Below, in pieces: positions 9,083 through 18,594 of a stretch of DNA of 64,000 bases. The DNA is from Acinetobacter sp. (GTDB lineage: Bacteria; Pseudomonadota; Gammaproteobacteria; Pseudomonadales; Moraxellaceae), in the NCBI GenBank assembly GCA_031277915.1, contig JAITLL010000027.1:1-64000 (forward strand). The letters run 5' to 3'. Numbering within the stretch: position 1 is the stretch's first letter; each line of letters starts with the position of its first letter. A program made the position numbers and the translations under genes. The notes under the pieces were generated by a model. That model ran no database searches. It saw nothing but the letters and a program-made list of their open reading frames with translations, and was not told where the DNA came from.

Positions 9083-10399
9083 TTAGGTGAAGTCCATCGA
9101 GGATTCTTTCACCACCTGATAAAATGCCTGTTCTAATTGCTGTACCGGCAGTTGCCAACCGCTTTGCTGTACTTTATGACAGGCTTGTATGCCCATTTCT
9201 CTAAGTTGTTGTACTGAAGGAAGTTGATAAATTTGCTGTATAAAATGGCTTTTTTTTCCAAGTGGGCTTAACCAACCACTCACGCCATGGATTAAATATT
9301 GATGTGCACATGCATAATCATACGCGATAACAGGCAAACCACTCGCCATTGCTTCTAAAACTACGTTACCAAACGTTTCAACTTGGCTCGCAAAAATGAA
9401 CACATCTGCACTCGCATAAGTGACTGCTAAATCTTGCCCTCTCAGACTTCCGGTAAAGATAACACCCTTCGCTTCAGGTAATGCTTTTAATCGAGCAAGA
9501 TCTGGACCATCTCCCACCACAACCAATTTCGTCTTGTGCTGTTGTATGTTTTGCATGGCCGCATAGCTTTCAACAATGAGTTGTACTTCTTTTTCCGGCG
9601 ATAAACGTCCTACATAGAGCATGACACGTGTATCTGAATCGACACCCCATTGCTGGCGTAGACTTTCAGAACGATGTTTTGGTGAAAAACGAGTCGTATC
9701 CACCCCCCGTCCAACCACAATCAGTGGGCAGGTAATACCAAAACCACGTAAAGCTTCTTGTGTATCCTTGCTTGGCACACAAGTCACTTGAGTATTGTTG
9801 TGAAACCAGCAAAGGTATTTTTGAATTGGCTTAACTAAAAAAGCCAAATCAAAAAATCGGCTAAAATCTTGAAATGGTGAGTGAAAACCACTAGAAACCG
9901 GAATCGCTTTTGCTTTTGCTGCCTGCATCGCGGTCAAGCCTAATGGCCCTTCAGTCACAATGTGCACCACATCTGGCATAAATTTTTCAAAAGCTTTTGA
10001 AACTTTTAAATATTGAGGCCAACCAAACTGTAAAGTCGGATATTTTGGTATAGCCTGTGACATCACCAAACACTCTTGCTCTGGTAAAAAGTCATAGCAT
10101 TTTGCTTTTTGTTCTGGTCGAACAAGTAGAATTTTATGTCCTTGTCTCTGAAGACCTTGACATAACTGCAATAACGAGAGTGCCACACCGTTAATCTCTG
10201 GTGGCCATGTCTCTGTGACAATAGCAATTTTTAAGCGCGGGCGAACCAACTCGTGTAGTTGGTGCAATTCCTGAATATTAGACAATTGCTGTTTTTGTTT
10301 AAAATGGAATTGGAAGCTTTCAGGGAGTTGCTGTTGTTTTAATAGTGCTGTCGCGAATGAGCCGTGCATAGCGCCATCCATCAATGTATTTATTTTCAT
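9083..10399 (-). CDS. GT4-family glycosyltransferase
   Basis: This is a 438-residue GT-B glycosyltransferase of the GT4 (group 1) family. After an unusual basic, Gln-rich N-terminal stretch of about 55 residues, the first Rossmann domain begins with IAIVTETWPPEINGVALSL. The second carries MLYVGRLSPEKEVQLIVES and the nucleotide-sugar motif SQVETFGNVVLEAMASGLPVIAYD (E-x7-E). It resembles enzymes that add mannose or other sugars to membrane glycolipids (MgtA/DgdA-like), but the substrate cannot be read from the sequence. It is 24 bases upstream of the PAP2 phosphatase and probably in the same operon. Confidence 0.85.
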   Translation of the reverse strand: MKINTLMDGAMHGSFATALLKQQQLPESFQFHFKQKQQLSNIQELHQLHELVRPRLKIAIVTETWPPEINGVALSLLQLCQGLQRQGHKILLVRPEQKAKCYDFLPEQECLVMSQAIPKYPTLQFGWPQYLKVSKAFEKFMPDVVHIVTEGPLGLTAMQAAKAKAIPVSSGFHSPFQDFSRFFDLAFLVKPIQKYLCWFHNNTQVTCVPSKDTQEALRGFGITCPLIVVGRGVDTTRFSPKHRSESLRQQWGVDSDTRVMLYVGRLSPEKEVQLIVESYAAMQNIQQHKTKLVVVGDGPDLARLKALPEAKGVIFTGSLRGQDLAVTYASADVFIFASQVETFGNVVLEAMASGLPVIAYDYACAHQYLIHGVSGWLSPLGKKSHFIQQIYQLPSVQQLREMGIQACHKVQQSGWQLPVQQLEQAFYQVVKESSMDFT

Positions 10400-10470
10400 G
10401 CTTAAAGATTAAGCAGCTTTCTTGACACTTTGATGATAAATGCATGACAGTTTACTGACATAAAAAATTA

Positions 10471-10500
10471 AAAAAGCACGCTGAGAGCAGCGTGCTTTTT
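10471..10500 (-). terminator. terminator after prc
   Basis: AGCACGCT / AGCGTGCT stem with a 6-base loop, flanked by AAAA and TTTTT runs, lies just downstream of prc on the minus strand. Confidence 0.85.
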
Positions 10501-10519
10501 CATAAACACTCAAGAAAAC

Positions 10520-12703
10520 TTAACGGTTCTGTAGTTTTGCATAATCCATCAATACATTTGCCGCTTCAGTCACGAACGTTTCTTCTTCTGGCAATGCAGG
10601 ACGCTGATTAGCTTTCATTTTTGCACGAGATTCAGCTAGAGCATCTAACGAAGCCTGATAGCTTTCCCAGTTTGCAAAAGGTTTTTGACCCGTTGCTGCA
10701 CGGCGTTCATTTTCAGCATCTAAAGTTTGCTTTTCTAAACTAAGAAGCTCAGCACGACGCTTATCAATATCAAGCACAACCTGTTTCTGGTCACTTGTCA
10801 CCTTAGCAATTGCTGTACGCTTATTTAAGTATTTAAACTGAGGATCGACAGCAACGCGTTGCTCCGAAGACTGAGATAACTTCGCAACATACGGTTGAAC
10901 AGAACCTTCTCGTTTAAATGGCGCAGTCGGAATGGTATCCCACTTCAATGCATTCTTTGACTTACGTTCACCAAACTCTTCGTTGTAGATATCAACGAGT
11001 TTAATGTCTGGTACTACACCTTTGTTTTGTGTACTTCCACCTGTAACACGGTAGAATTTACGCTGAGTTAAGGTCGCTTGTCCGTATGCCAAAGTATCAA
11101 GTTGAACCTGAGCTGTACCCTTACCTGTGGTTGTACTACCAATAATAATGCCACGCTCATAGTCTTGAATTGCAGCAGAGTAAATCTCACTTGCAGATGC
11201 TGATGCCAAGTTCACCAATACGGCGAGTGGACCTGTATAGATTTGCTGACCACCATCATTGTCTTCAAATACACTTACATTGCCATTGCCATCACGAATT
11301 TGTACCACTGGGCCTGACTTAATCACTTGCCCAAGCATACGTGCAACTTCTTCTAATGAACCACCTGGGTCATTACGCAAGTCAATAATGATACCTTCAA
11401 CTTTCTTCGCTTTTAATGCTTCAAAAGCATTTGCAGTATCTTCGGAAACTGAACGGTATTGTTGACCTGCACGGCGTGAACGATAGTCAAAATAGAACGA
11501 TGGAATTTCAATCACGCCTAACAGATGCTTTTTACCATCACGGTTAACTTCAACTGTACGTGATCGAACACCCGCATCTTCTTCTTGAATGACATCACGC
11601 ACTAAAGTCACATTACGTGCCTGACTCATTGACGCACCAGCTCCAAGAAGCTTAAGTGTTACTTTTGTGCCACGTTTACCACGAATAAGCCCAACAATTT
11701 CTGAACTCGACCAACCAACCACATCAATCATTTTCCCGCCCTCTTGAGCGACTCCAACGATTCGATCTCCCGATTTCACTTGGCCAGACTTACTTGCAGG
11801 ACCACCTTCTACAATGGTTTCAATCTTAGTGTAATCTTCATTGCCACGCTCTGGACGAATCGATACCCCAATACCTTCAAGTTGCAAGGTTGTTTGGCGA
11901 TTTAGTTCGATCGCATCAATTGGCGGATAATAGTTACTGTGTGGGTCATAGGTCGCTAACATTGCATTTAATGTCTTATCTAAGACATCATCGCTTTTTA
12001 CACGACTAATTCTTTCAAGCTGACGCGTATAACGCTTAGTCAAAGTCTGAGCTGGCGTTAAATCTTCTGGACCCTTTAAGTCTTGACCATCAGCAAGTGA
12101 CGGGTTTTCTTTAAGCGCCTTTTGTTTTGCCTGCTCTTCTTCACGGCTAATGGTTAAGTTAATTAACTGTGAAACCAGCATTTTACGCCAGTGATTTTGT
12201 TGCTCAGCTGTTGTTTTAAAATACGGTGCTTTTTCGCGATCTACTTCAATATAACTATTTGGCTGTTTTAAATTCTGTGGTTGTTTTAACTCAGCCAACA
12301 TAAATTCGTAAAATTGTTTTAAGCGTTCACGATATTGTTGATGAATTGCAAATGGACCTGTTAAATTCCCCGCTTTTAATGAAGCACCAAAATTTGAACC
12401 ATAGAGCTTTTTATAATTTTGAACTTCAGCGTCTAAAAATAATGAGTGGTCTGGATCAAGACTGTCTAAATACATATCGAGAATACGGTTAGATGTATTC
12501 GCATCCAGACGCATATTTAAATAATGTTGGCGATCAACTAAAGTTGCCAGTTGACGAGTCACCAAGGCCTGCTCTTGCGTTGGCTGGATCGATTGAGAAA
12601 CAGCGGCAGTATTGGTTGCTGCTCTTGCTTCATTCATCGTATGAGAGAAGAATAAACCGCCAGTCGCGATTGCTACTGCACAAGCTATAGTTTGAAGTTT
12701 CAT
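10520..12703 (-). CDS. prc: carboxy-terminal processing (tail-specific) protease Prc
   Basis: Prc/Tsp is a periplasmic S41-family protease that trims or degrades proteins with apolar C-termini, including peptidoglycan hydrolases. The 727-residue precursor has a signal peptide (cleavage probably after ARA, about residue 28). It then has an N-terminal helical domain, a PDZ domain (GIGVSIRPERGNEDYTKIETIVEGGPA), and the S41 domain with the Ser nucleophile in SASASEIYSAAIQDY and the Lys in TTTGKGTAQVQ. A DUF3340-type C-terminal domain follows. Length matches E. coli Prc. It is transcribed away from nagZ. Confidence 0.93.
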   Translation of the reverse strand: MKLQTIACAVAIATGGLFFSHTMNEARAATNTAAVSQSIQPTQEQALVTRQLATLVDRQHYLNMRLDANTSNRILDMYLDSLDPDHSLFLDAEVQNYKKLYGSNFGASLKAGNLTGPFAIHQQYRERLKQFYEFMLAELKQPQNLKQPNSYIEVDREKAPYFKTTAEQQNHWRKMLVSQLINLTISREEEQAKQKALKENPSLADGQDLKGPEDLTPAQTLTKRYTRQLERISRVKSDDVLDKTLNAMLATYDPHSNYYPPIDAIELNRQTTLQLEGIGVSIRPERGNEDYTKIETIVEGGPASKSGQVKSGDRIVGVAQEGGKMIDVVGWSSSEIVGLIRGKRGTKVTLKLLGAGASMSQARNVTLVRDVIQEEDAGVRSRTVEVNRDGKKHLLGVIEIPSFYFDYRSRRAGQQYRSVSEDTANAFEALKAKKVEGIIIDLRNDPGGSLEEVARMLGQVIKSGPVVQIRDGNGNVSVFEDNDGGQQIYTGPLAVLVNLASASASEIYSAAIQDYERGIIIGSTTTGKGTAQVQLDTLAYGQATLTQRKFYRVTGGSTQNKGVVPDIKLVDIYNEEFGERKSKNALKWDTIPTAPFKREGSVQPYVAKLSQSSEQRVAVDPQFKYLNKRTAIAKVTSDQKQVVLDIDKRRAELLSLEKQTLDAENERRAATGQKPFANWESYQASLDALAESRAKMKANQRPALPEEETFVTEAANVLMDYAKLQNR

Positions 12704-12895
12704 AAATTCTTAATACTTCCTTGGGTGTTCGTATCTTACACGCTCTGTTTTCGATATGAACTAAGCAGATTCAACATCTTAACCAACTAAATTGTTTATA
12801 CCGTGTAGTTTTATCATATTCTGTACTGACAAAATGTAGCAAATCATTGCAAAATTCGCTTATTGTTTTTCAATCAAAATTCAAATGGAACCAAT

Positions 12896-13915
12896 ATGAT
12901 TGGCGCGTTGATGCTGGACATTGCCGGCACAGAACTTACTAAAGAAGATATTGAACTATTACAAGCTCCGCAAGTCGGTGGCATGATTTTATTTGCACGA
13001 AATATTGAATCACCACAACAAGTTCGTGCTTTAACCGACCATATGCGCCAAGTTCGCCCAGATATTTTGATTGCTGTCGATCAGGAAGGTGGTCGAGTTC
13101 AACGTTTAAAATCTGGCTTTACGCTATTACCAGCGATGGGCCGCTTCGGCGAACTCTATATCACTCAACCACAAAAGGCTCTTGAACTGGCTGAACAGTG
13201 TGGCTGGTTAATGGCAACCGAAGTTCTTGCAGTTGGTATCGATTTTAGTTTTGCACCAGTTTTAGATCTTAATGCAATTAGTGATGTCATTGGTGACCGT
13301 GGCTTCTCTAAAAATATTGAAGATATCGCACCGCTTGCTGGCGCATTTATGCGAGGTATGAAAAAAGCCGGAATGGCAAATACTGGTAAACACTTCCCAG
13401 GCCACGGTTCGGTCAAAGCAGACTCTCATGTTGCAGCTGCTATTGATAGCCGTAGCTATGACGAAATTTATAACCATGACATGCAAAGCTTCATTAAGCT
13501 TATGCCTGAGCTTGATGCACTCATGCCAGCACATGTGATTTATGATCAGATCGACCCAAATCCAGCAGGTTTTTCACCGTTCTGGATTCAAGAAGTTCTA
13601 CGCAACCGTTTGAAATTTGATGGTGTACTTTTTTCTGATGACCTAAGCATGCAGGCTGCTTGTGTGGCTGGTGGTGCTGATGCTCGTATTCAGGCTGCTC
13701 TAACGGCAGGTTGTGATATGGGACTGGTATGTAATGACCGAAGTGCAGCGTGTACAGCACTTGAAGGTATTGCGAACTTAGAACTACCAAATCAAGAGCG
13801 CCTTGAACGCATGCGTGGGCAAATTCCACAAATTCAGATTGGTGAAACCTTATCGCTTGGCGAACACTGGCAAGCTGTCAAAACAGCCATTGAAGAGTTT
13901 AAAAATTCGATCTAA
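12896..13915 (+). CDS. nagZ: beta-N-acetylhexosaminidase NagZ
   Basis: NagZ is the cytosolic GH3 enzyme that removes GlcNAc from anhydro-muropeptides during peptidoglycan recycling, which in many Gram-negatives feeds AmpC induction signals. The 339-residue protein shows MIGALMLDIAGTELT, the substrate-binding KHFPGHG loop with the catalytic His and Asp of GHGSVKADSH, and the nucleophile Asp in GVLFSDDLSM. I use the ATG at 12896, because the family starts at this point; a TTG 33 bases earlier would add residues with no match. Confidence 0.95.
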   Translation: MIGALMLDIAGTELTKEDIELLQAPQVGGMILFARNIESPQQVRALTDHMRQVRPDILIAVDQEGGRVQRLKSGFTLLPAMGRFGELYITQPQKALELAEQCGWLMATEVLAVGIDFSFAPVLDLNAISDVIGDRGFSKNIEDIAPLAGAFMRGMKKAGMANTGKHFPGHGSVKADSHVAAAIDSRSYDEIYNHDMQSFIKLMPELDALMPAHVIYDQIDPNPAGFSPFWIQEVLRNRLKFDGVLFSDDLSMQAACVAGGADARIQAALTAGCDMGLVCNDRSAACTALEGIANLELPNQERLERMRGQIPQIQIGETLSLGEHWQAVKTAIEEFKNSI

Positions 13916-13934
13916 ATTATGAATACGTAGAAGG

Positions 13935-14070
13935 GTCATCTGCAACCTGCGTAGTTCTTAATAAGTATTGTATTTGCAATATATAAGACAGATGGATACA
14001 TCTAACAGGTTTTGCAGATGACAATGGTTTTGCCTACTTTTGCCAAAACAAAAGTAGGTCGAACCGAAGG
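13935..14070. repeat. nested palindromic element (REP-like) after nagZ
   Basis: The 297-base gap between nagZ and the methyltransferase holds a structured element rather than a gene. An outer inverted repeat (GTCATCTGCAACCTG at 13935 and CAGGTTTTGCAGATGAC ending at 14022) encloses a smaller one (AGATG-GATA-CATCT). A third hairpin, CCTACTTTT / AAAAGTAGG, follows at about 14032-14058. The last hairpin closely resembles one at about 42607-42632, so this looks like a dispersed intergenic repeat. Confidence 0.5.
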
Positions 14071-14212
14071 TTAATCCCGATATGAAACATTTAAAATAGC
14101 AAAACTCCGCCGTGATGTATTAATCAACTTAAATGTCGTAATTTCAATTCAAGATCTTATAGCGCTTAGGCAATGAAGATCACAGAAAAACAATAAATCG
14201 AGCTCAGGACGA

Positions 14213-15055
14213 ATGACACAACAACTTTCAAAACACCGCCACATCTCTTTTACAGCCCACTATACAGGCTATATCTGGTATCAAATGGGGATTTCTCATG
14301 AAGCACTTGCTACAACTAAAGGCAAATCACTGGCATATTTGGTTCACCCGATAGAATCATGGGCAGAGAAATATGTGGGCGGTAGTATGCGCACTACGCT
14401 CAAACAGCGCCACACCATGCTTGACCATCACTTAGAACAACTCATTCAAGAAAATCCTGATTTACAAGTCCTAGAAATAGCATGTGGGTTGTCTCCACGT
14501 GGCTGGTGGTTTAGACAGCATTATCCTTCGATTACCTATCGGGAGCTTGATTTACCTGATATGGCACAAACCAAACAAAATGCATTACAACAAATTGAAA
14601 AAAATGCGCCTGAAATTTTATCGGTTGATTTATTTACAGAAGCTTTCGTACAAGCATTTGAAGTGTTTGACCCTCACCGCCCACTTGTTGTAATTAGTGA
14701 AGGTTTAATTAATTATTTTGATAAAAATTTATTAAAACAGCTGATTCAATCAATTGCTCACTATGGCGCTTCTTTTAAAAAGCTCCATTACTTAACCGAC
14801 CTTTACCCTGAACCTGTTAAAAACAAACTCGCCAGTATTATCTGGAACAGCAGCAAATTATTGAAATTAATGTCTCGGAGCTCTTTTAGTTTTCATTTTA
14901 AAACGCCACTTGATGTGAAAGACTTTTTTGAAGATGCAGGGTTTAGTCAGGTGAGTGTTGATCAACCACAAATATTCTTTGAACAAGTTTCTAAAGAGAG
15001 TAGCGAGGAACATTTAGGCGACTTAGTCTGGACTATTCATGCTCAATTGAAATAA
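14213..15055 (+). CDS. class I SAM-dependent methyltransferase, leucine carboxyl methyltransferase-like
   Basis: This 280-residue protein belongs to the LCM/PPM1-like group of SAM-dependent methyltransferases, also annotated as polyketide O-methyltransferases. Motif I is VLEIACGLSPRG, a conserved LDLPDMAQTKQNAL follows, and RPLVVISEGLINYFD fits motif post I/II of the family. No substrate can be inferred. It stands alone, ends at a bidirectional stem-loop shared with the convergent hydrolase gene, and has a weak ribosome binding site (CAGGACGAATG). Confidence 0.75.
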   Translation: MTQQLSKHRHISFTAHYTGYIWYQMGISHEALATTKGKSLAYLVHPIESWAEKYVGGSMRTTLKQRHTMLDHHLEQLIQENPDLQVLEIACGLSPRGWWFRQHYPSITYRELDLPDMAQTKQNALQQIEKNAPEILSVDLFTEAFVQAFEVFDPHRPLVVISEGLINYFDKNLLKQLIQSIAHYGASFKKLHYLTDLYPEPVKNKLASIIWNSSKLLKLMSRSSFSFHFKTPLDVKDFFEDAGFSQVSVDQPQIFFEQVSKESSEEHLGDLVWTIHAQLK

Positions 15056-15090
15056 AAAATGGAAATCTGGTGATTTCGAGACTTCCATTT
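15056..15090. terminator. bidirectional terminator between convergent genes
   Basis: AAATGGAAATCT pairs with AGACTTCCATTT (one mismatch) around a 10-base loop, with an A-run on the left. It serves the methyltransferase on the plus strand and possibly the hydrolase on the minus strand. Confidence 0.6.
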
Positions 15091-15108
15091 CATGAGAAAA
15101 AGCTAAGT

Positions 15109-16422
15109 TTATACGGCTAGCTTTTGGCAAGCAATAAAACGACTTAAACGGTCAGCAAGCTCAAAACTACCATGCTTAAATAAAGCACGGATTCCTTGTT
15201 CAGTAGATTCAAAGATTAAACACTCAATTGAGAAAGCACCTTCTTCATCTTCTAAATGTAGTGCCAGATCACGAGGGTGTTCATTTACAAAGTCAAGCTG
15301 TGCTACATCATCTAACTTTAAATACATTCCAAAGAAAGTAACGTCAACAATCGTTACTGACACTTCTGTTTGAAATTCACGGCGGCTTAATTTGGTTTTA
15401 GGCTGGAGAACTGAAATCCGTTCCTCACCTCGACGTTCGATGCTTTGCATTTGTTCACGCGTCATTGGAATAATGCCATCTAGATTTTGAATAGATTCAC
15501 CTTTTAAAAATGAAGTAAACAAACTCATGGTTTCTTTACGGCGTTGGAGCTGTGGTACATGATCTGCGTTTGCAATGAGTGCAAACTCCATATCAGGACA
15601 TTGCAAAGCAAAGTTCGCATTTTCATGAGGCAGAGTAAAACTGTCATACTGCCCTGCTGCAACCAGTGTTTTACACTCTGGAATCGGTACATCGGTTAAA
15701 CGCAAAAGGCGATTACAGTTAATTTCATAACGTTCTCGCTCGGTACCCGTAAACTCAGCCATTTGCCTAAAGAAAAGTTTTTTGGCTGTCGGTGACATAC
15801 GTGTTTTATCTAGTTTGGCATGATTGACCAAATACAAAATCACGGCTTGCCCAAACTCTTCCATACGGTTTTCTTGCATGAGTTTGAGTGACTCTTCCAG
15901 AATCATTCGCCAGCTTTTACGGGTCTTTTGCATGACCCCCATCAAAATCATACGATCCATCAGGTCTGGACGGTGATAAGCAAAACAAGAAGCAACTACT
16001 GAACCCAGCGACATTCCCATTACAGAAACTTTTTGTAGTCCAACAATATCTAACCAGCGACCTAACATTTCCGATAAATCAGGTAGTTCTAACGTTCCAG
16101 CAGAAATTCCAGTATCTCGATTGGTAATTTGTTGATTTGCGCCCATAGATGGCAAGTCGATTAAAATGACTGGGCCACTTTCAAACAGTTGCTCAACACA
16201 ATATTTATAAGAGTTAAAATTTTGAAAAGCGCCGCCAACAATCACAATCGGTGTTTTGTGAATGGTTTTTGGATCTGCAATCGCCATGTACTCAATTTTC
16301 CAACCGTCAATCCATGTGGTACGAGCTGGCCGTTTAAAACTATCTCTATTGTAGATATCGAAAAACCCAAAACCGGCATAAGCTTGGTTTATCTCCGAAT
16401 CCATTTGAATAATGGAATTCAT
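15109..16422 (-). CDS. alpha/beta hydrolase fused to a PilZ-like c-di-GMP-binding domain
   Basis: This 437-residue protein has two parts. Residues about 40-310 form an alpha/beta hydrolase with the nucleophile elbow GMSLGS (Ser138), a probable acid Asp260 (AAGQYDSF) and a probable His288 (NADHVPQ). Residues about 328-437 look like a PilZ domain: RGEER (331-335) fits RxxxR and DVTFFG (360-365) fits D/NxSxxG with Thr in place of Ser. If the reading is right, c-di-GMP may control the hydrolase. No signal peptide is seen, so the protein is cytosolic. It has a strong AAGGAGG ribosome binding site. The substrate is unknown. Confidence 0.75.
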   Translation of the reverse strand: MNSIIQMDSEINQAYAGFGFFDIYNRDSFKRPARTTWIDGWKIEYMAIADPKTIHKTPIVIVGGAFQNFNSYKYCVEQLFESGPVILIDLPSMGANQQITNRDTGISAGTLELPDLSEMLGRWLDIVGLQKVSVMGMSLGSVVASCFAYHRPDLMDRMILMGVMQKTRKSWRMILEESLKLMQENRMEEFGQAVILYLVNHAKLDKTRMSPTAKKLFFRQMAEFTGTERERYEINCNRLLRLTDVPIPECKTLVAAGQYDSFTLPHENANFALQCPDMEFALIANADHVPQLQRRKETMSLFTSFLKGESIQNLDGIIPMTREQMQSIERRGEERISVLQPKTKLSRREFQTEVSVTIVDVTFFGMYLKLDDVAQLDFVNEHPRDLALHLEDEEGAFSIECLIFESTEQGIRALFKHGSFELADRLSRFIACQKLAV

Positions 16423-16721
16423 ATCCTTGCTTCCTCCTTGCTGTAATTTTTTTATGCTGCAAGAGTTCCTTCTTGAACATGTAATCTTTTATGCACAAAT
16501 CTTTAAAATTTGTATTAGTTTGTATTGCACAAGTCCATTCTAAACAATTGTCTGAAATATACGCAATCGCTGAAATGACCGCTCATCTTGTTTAAGCCGC
16601 TAATAGTTTTCAAAATATTTAAATGTTTCTTTATAGCGGTCACATTTTTGAAAAAAAGCCATTCATTGTTCCTCATTTGACTGCTACTATCGTAGTCATT
16701 GGTAAATGATTAAAAACTGCT
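16423..16721. other. divergent intergenic region, hydrolase/proA
   Basis: These 299 bases must carry the promoters of the hydrolase and proA. The only structure I see is TGACCGCT at 16576 and its complement AGCGGTCA at 16635, 51 bases apart. No gene or strong promoter is visible. Confidence 0.4.
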
Positions 16722-17987
16722 ATGCAAGATTCAATTGAACAATATATGCAAAAAGTTGGGCAACAAGCACGTGAAGCGTCACGCGTCTTAACAAGTGCTT
16801 CGACCTCGCTTAAAAATCATGCGCTCTCTGCTATTTATACTGCTTTAGAAAATAATCAGGCAGCAATTTTGGCGGCGAATCAACTCGACATGGAAAAAGG
16901 CCGTAACAACAAGCTTGACAGTGCCTTACTTGATCGTCTTGAGCTTACACCCGCACGCTTTAAAGGGATGTTGCAAGGTTTAAAAGATGTGATCGCACTT
17001 GTCGATCCAATTGGGGAAATTACGGATCTTGCATATCGCCCCACAGGTATTCAAATTGGAAAAATGCGTGTGCCTTTAGGCGTGGTGGGTATGATTTACG
17101 AATCACGTCCAAACGTAACACTTGAAGCTGCATCTTTAGCCATTAAATCGGGCAATGCCATTATTTTACGTGGTGGTTCAGAAGCACTTGAGTCAAATAA
17201 AGCGATCGCAGAAGCGATTAAACATGGTTTAAAAGTTGCTGGTTTACCTGAGCATTCGGTACAAGTGATTGAAACGTCTGACCGTGCTGCGGTTGGTCAC
17301 CTCATTACCATGGCTGAATACGTAGATGTAATCGTTCCACGTGGTGGCAAAAGCTTAATTGAGCGTGTAACCAATGAAGCGCGCATTCCTGTCATTAAGC
17401 ATCTTGATGGTAACTGTCATGTGTTTGTAGAAGCACAAGCAGACTTGCAAAAAGCATTACCGATTACTTTAAATGCAAAAACTCACCGTTATGGCGTTTG
17501 TAATGCAATGGAAACCCTGCTTGTTGATGAAAAAATTGCAGACGTTTTCTTACCACGCGTTGCTGAGTTGTATGCTGAGAAACAAGTTGAGTTGCGCGGT
17601 TGTCCAGAAACACGCCGTATTTTGGGCACTTCTGTAAAACCTGCGACAGAAGAAGATTGGTATACAGAATATTTAGGGCCAATTCTTGCTGTTAAAATTG
17701 TTAGCGGTATTGATGAAGCAATTGACCATATCAACAAATATGGTTCACATCACACCGATGCAATTGTGACTGAAAACTATACTTTGGCTCGTCAGTTCTT
17801 GGCTCGTGTAGATTCAAGCTCAGTCGTAATCAATGCCTCAACTCGTTTTGCTGATGGTTTTGAATACGGCTTAGGTGCTGAAATTGGTATCTCAACCGAT
17901 AAAATTCATGCACGCGGTCCAGTTGGTTTAGAGGGCTTAACGTCTCAAAAATGGATTGTTTTAGGTGACGGTCAAATTCGTCAATAA
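16722..17987 (+). CDS. proA: gamma-glutamyl phosphate reductase
   Basis: ProA reduces gamma-glutamyl phosphate to glutamate semialdehyde with NADPH in proline synthesis. The 421-residue protein has the aldehyde-dehydrogenase fold with [16 protein letters not shown], the dinucleotide region [11 protein letters not shown], and the catalytic Cys in [11 protein letters not shown]. It ends with the family's [15 protein letters not shown]. Length is normal. proB is not adjacent, as in other Acinetobacter-type arrangements where proB lies elsewhere. It has its own terminator. Confidence 0.97.
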   Translation: MQDSIEQYMQKVGQQAREASRVLTSASTSLKNHALSAIYTALENNQAAILAANQLDMEKGRNNKLDSALLDRLELTPARFKGMLQGLKDVIALVDPIGEITDLAYRPTGIQIGKMRVPLGVVGMIYESRPNVTLEAASLAIKSGNAIILRGGSEALESNKAIAEAIKHGLKVAGLPEHSVQVIETSDRAAVGHLITMAEYVDVIVPRGGKSLIERVTNEARIPVIKHLDGNCHVFVEAQADLQKALPITLNAKTHRYGVCNAMETLLVDEKIADVFLPRVAELYAEKQVELRGCPETRRILGTSVKPATEEDWYTEYLGPILAVKIVSGIDEAIDHINKYGSHHTDAIVTENYTLARQFLARVDSSSVVINASTRFADGFEYGLGAEIGISTDKIHARGPVGLEGLTSQKWIVLGDGQIRQ

Positions 17988-18005
17988 TCAATCTATTTTA
18001 CCAAT

Positions 18006-18035
18006 AAAAACGCCTGATCAATATCAGGCGTTTTT
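18006..18035 (+). terminator. terminator after proA
   Basis: AAAAACGCCTGAT / ATCAGGCGTTTTT perfect stem with a 4-base loop and a T-run. It is symmetrical enough to stop the convergent gntK transcript too. Confidence 0.9.
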
Positions 18036-18064
18036 GTTTTTTAGCACGATATTTTTTTTAATAA

Positions 18065-18577
18065 TTATTCCTGACATACATCGCTGACTACACCAAGTTG
18101 CTGCATGACTTGTGCAACAATCTGTTCAGGTGTCAAAGCGATATCAATCGTTATTGCCTCATCAATATCTGGTTCTTCTAGAGTATCTAGCTGAGTTTGT
18201 AGCAAAGATGGATCAAAGAAATGACCAGATCTTGCGGCAAGCCTTTGCTGTAATAACTCATAAGAGCCTTTGAGGTATACAAACTTAACATTCTGATCCT
18301 GCCCTCTTAAAATATCACGATACATCCGCTTTAAAGATGAGCATGTAAATACAGCAGTTTCACCATCTCTTTGTTTTGTTTCAATGACCTGGCGAATGGC
18401 TTGTAACCACGGCAAACGATCTTCATCAGTTAAAGGAATGCCTTGGCTCATTTTACTTTTGTTTGCTACCGAATGAAGCGTATCGCCATCGAGAAACTCA
18501 CAAGCCAAACGCTCTGATAACAACTCACCAATCAGGGTTTTACCTGTTCCACAGACACCCATTGCAATCACAATCAT
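18065..18577 (-). CDS. gntK: gluconokinase
   Basis: GntK phosphorylates gluconate to 6-phosphogluconate, which feeds the Entner-Doudoroff pathway. The 170-residue protein has the P-loop GVCGTGKTL, LDGDTLHSVANKSKMSQGIPLTDEDRLPWL (typical gluconokinase substrate region) and ARSGHFFDPSLLQTQLDTLEEP. It starts 17 bases after gntT and both are read from the same strand, so gntT-gntK is one unit, close to edd-eda. Confidence 0.95.
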   Translation of the reverse strand: MIVIAMGVCGTGKTLIGELLSERLACEFLDGDTLHSVANKSKMSQGIPLTDEDRLPWLQAIRQVIETKQRDGETAVFTCSSLKRMYRDILRGQDQNVKFVYLKGSYELLQQRLAARSGHFFDPSLLQTQLDTLEEPDIDEAITIDIALTPEQIVAQVMQQLGVVSDVCQE

Positions 18578-18594
18578 GGATTACTCACCTTTAA

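Noticed and set aside
12863-12895. Upstream TTG start for nagZ
   Set aside because: It adds eleven residues with no family match, while the ATG at 12896 aligns with known NagZ starts.
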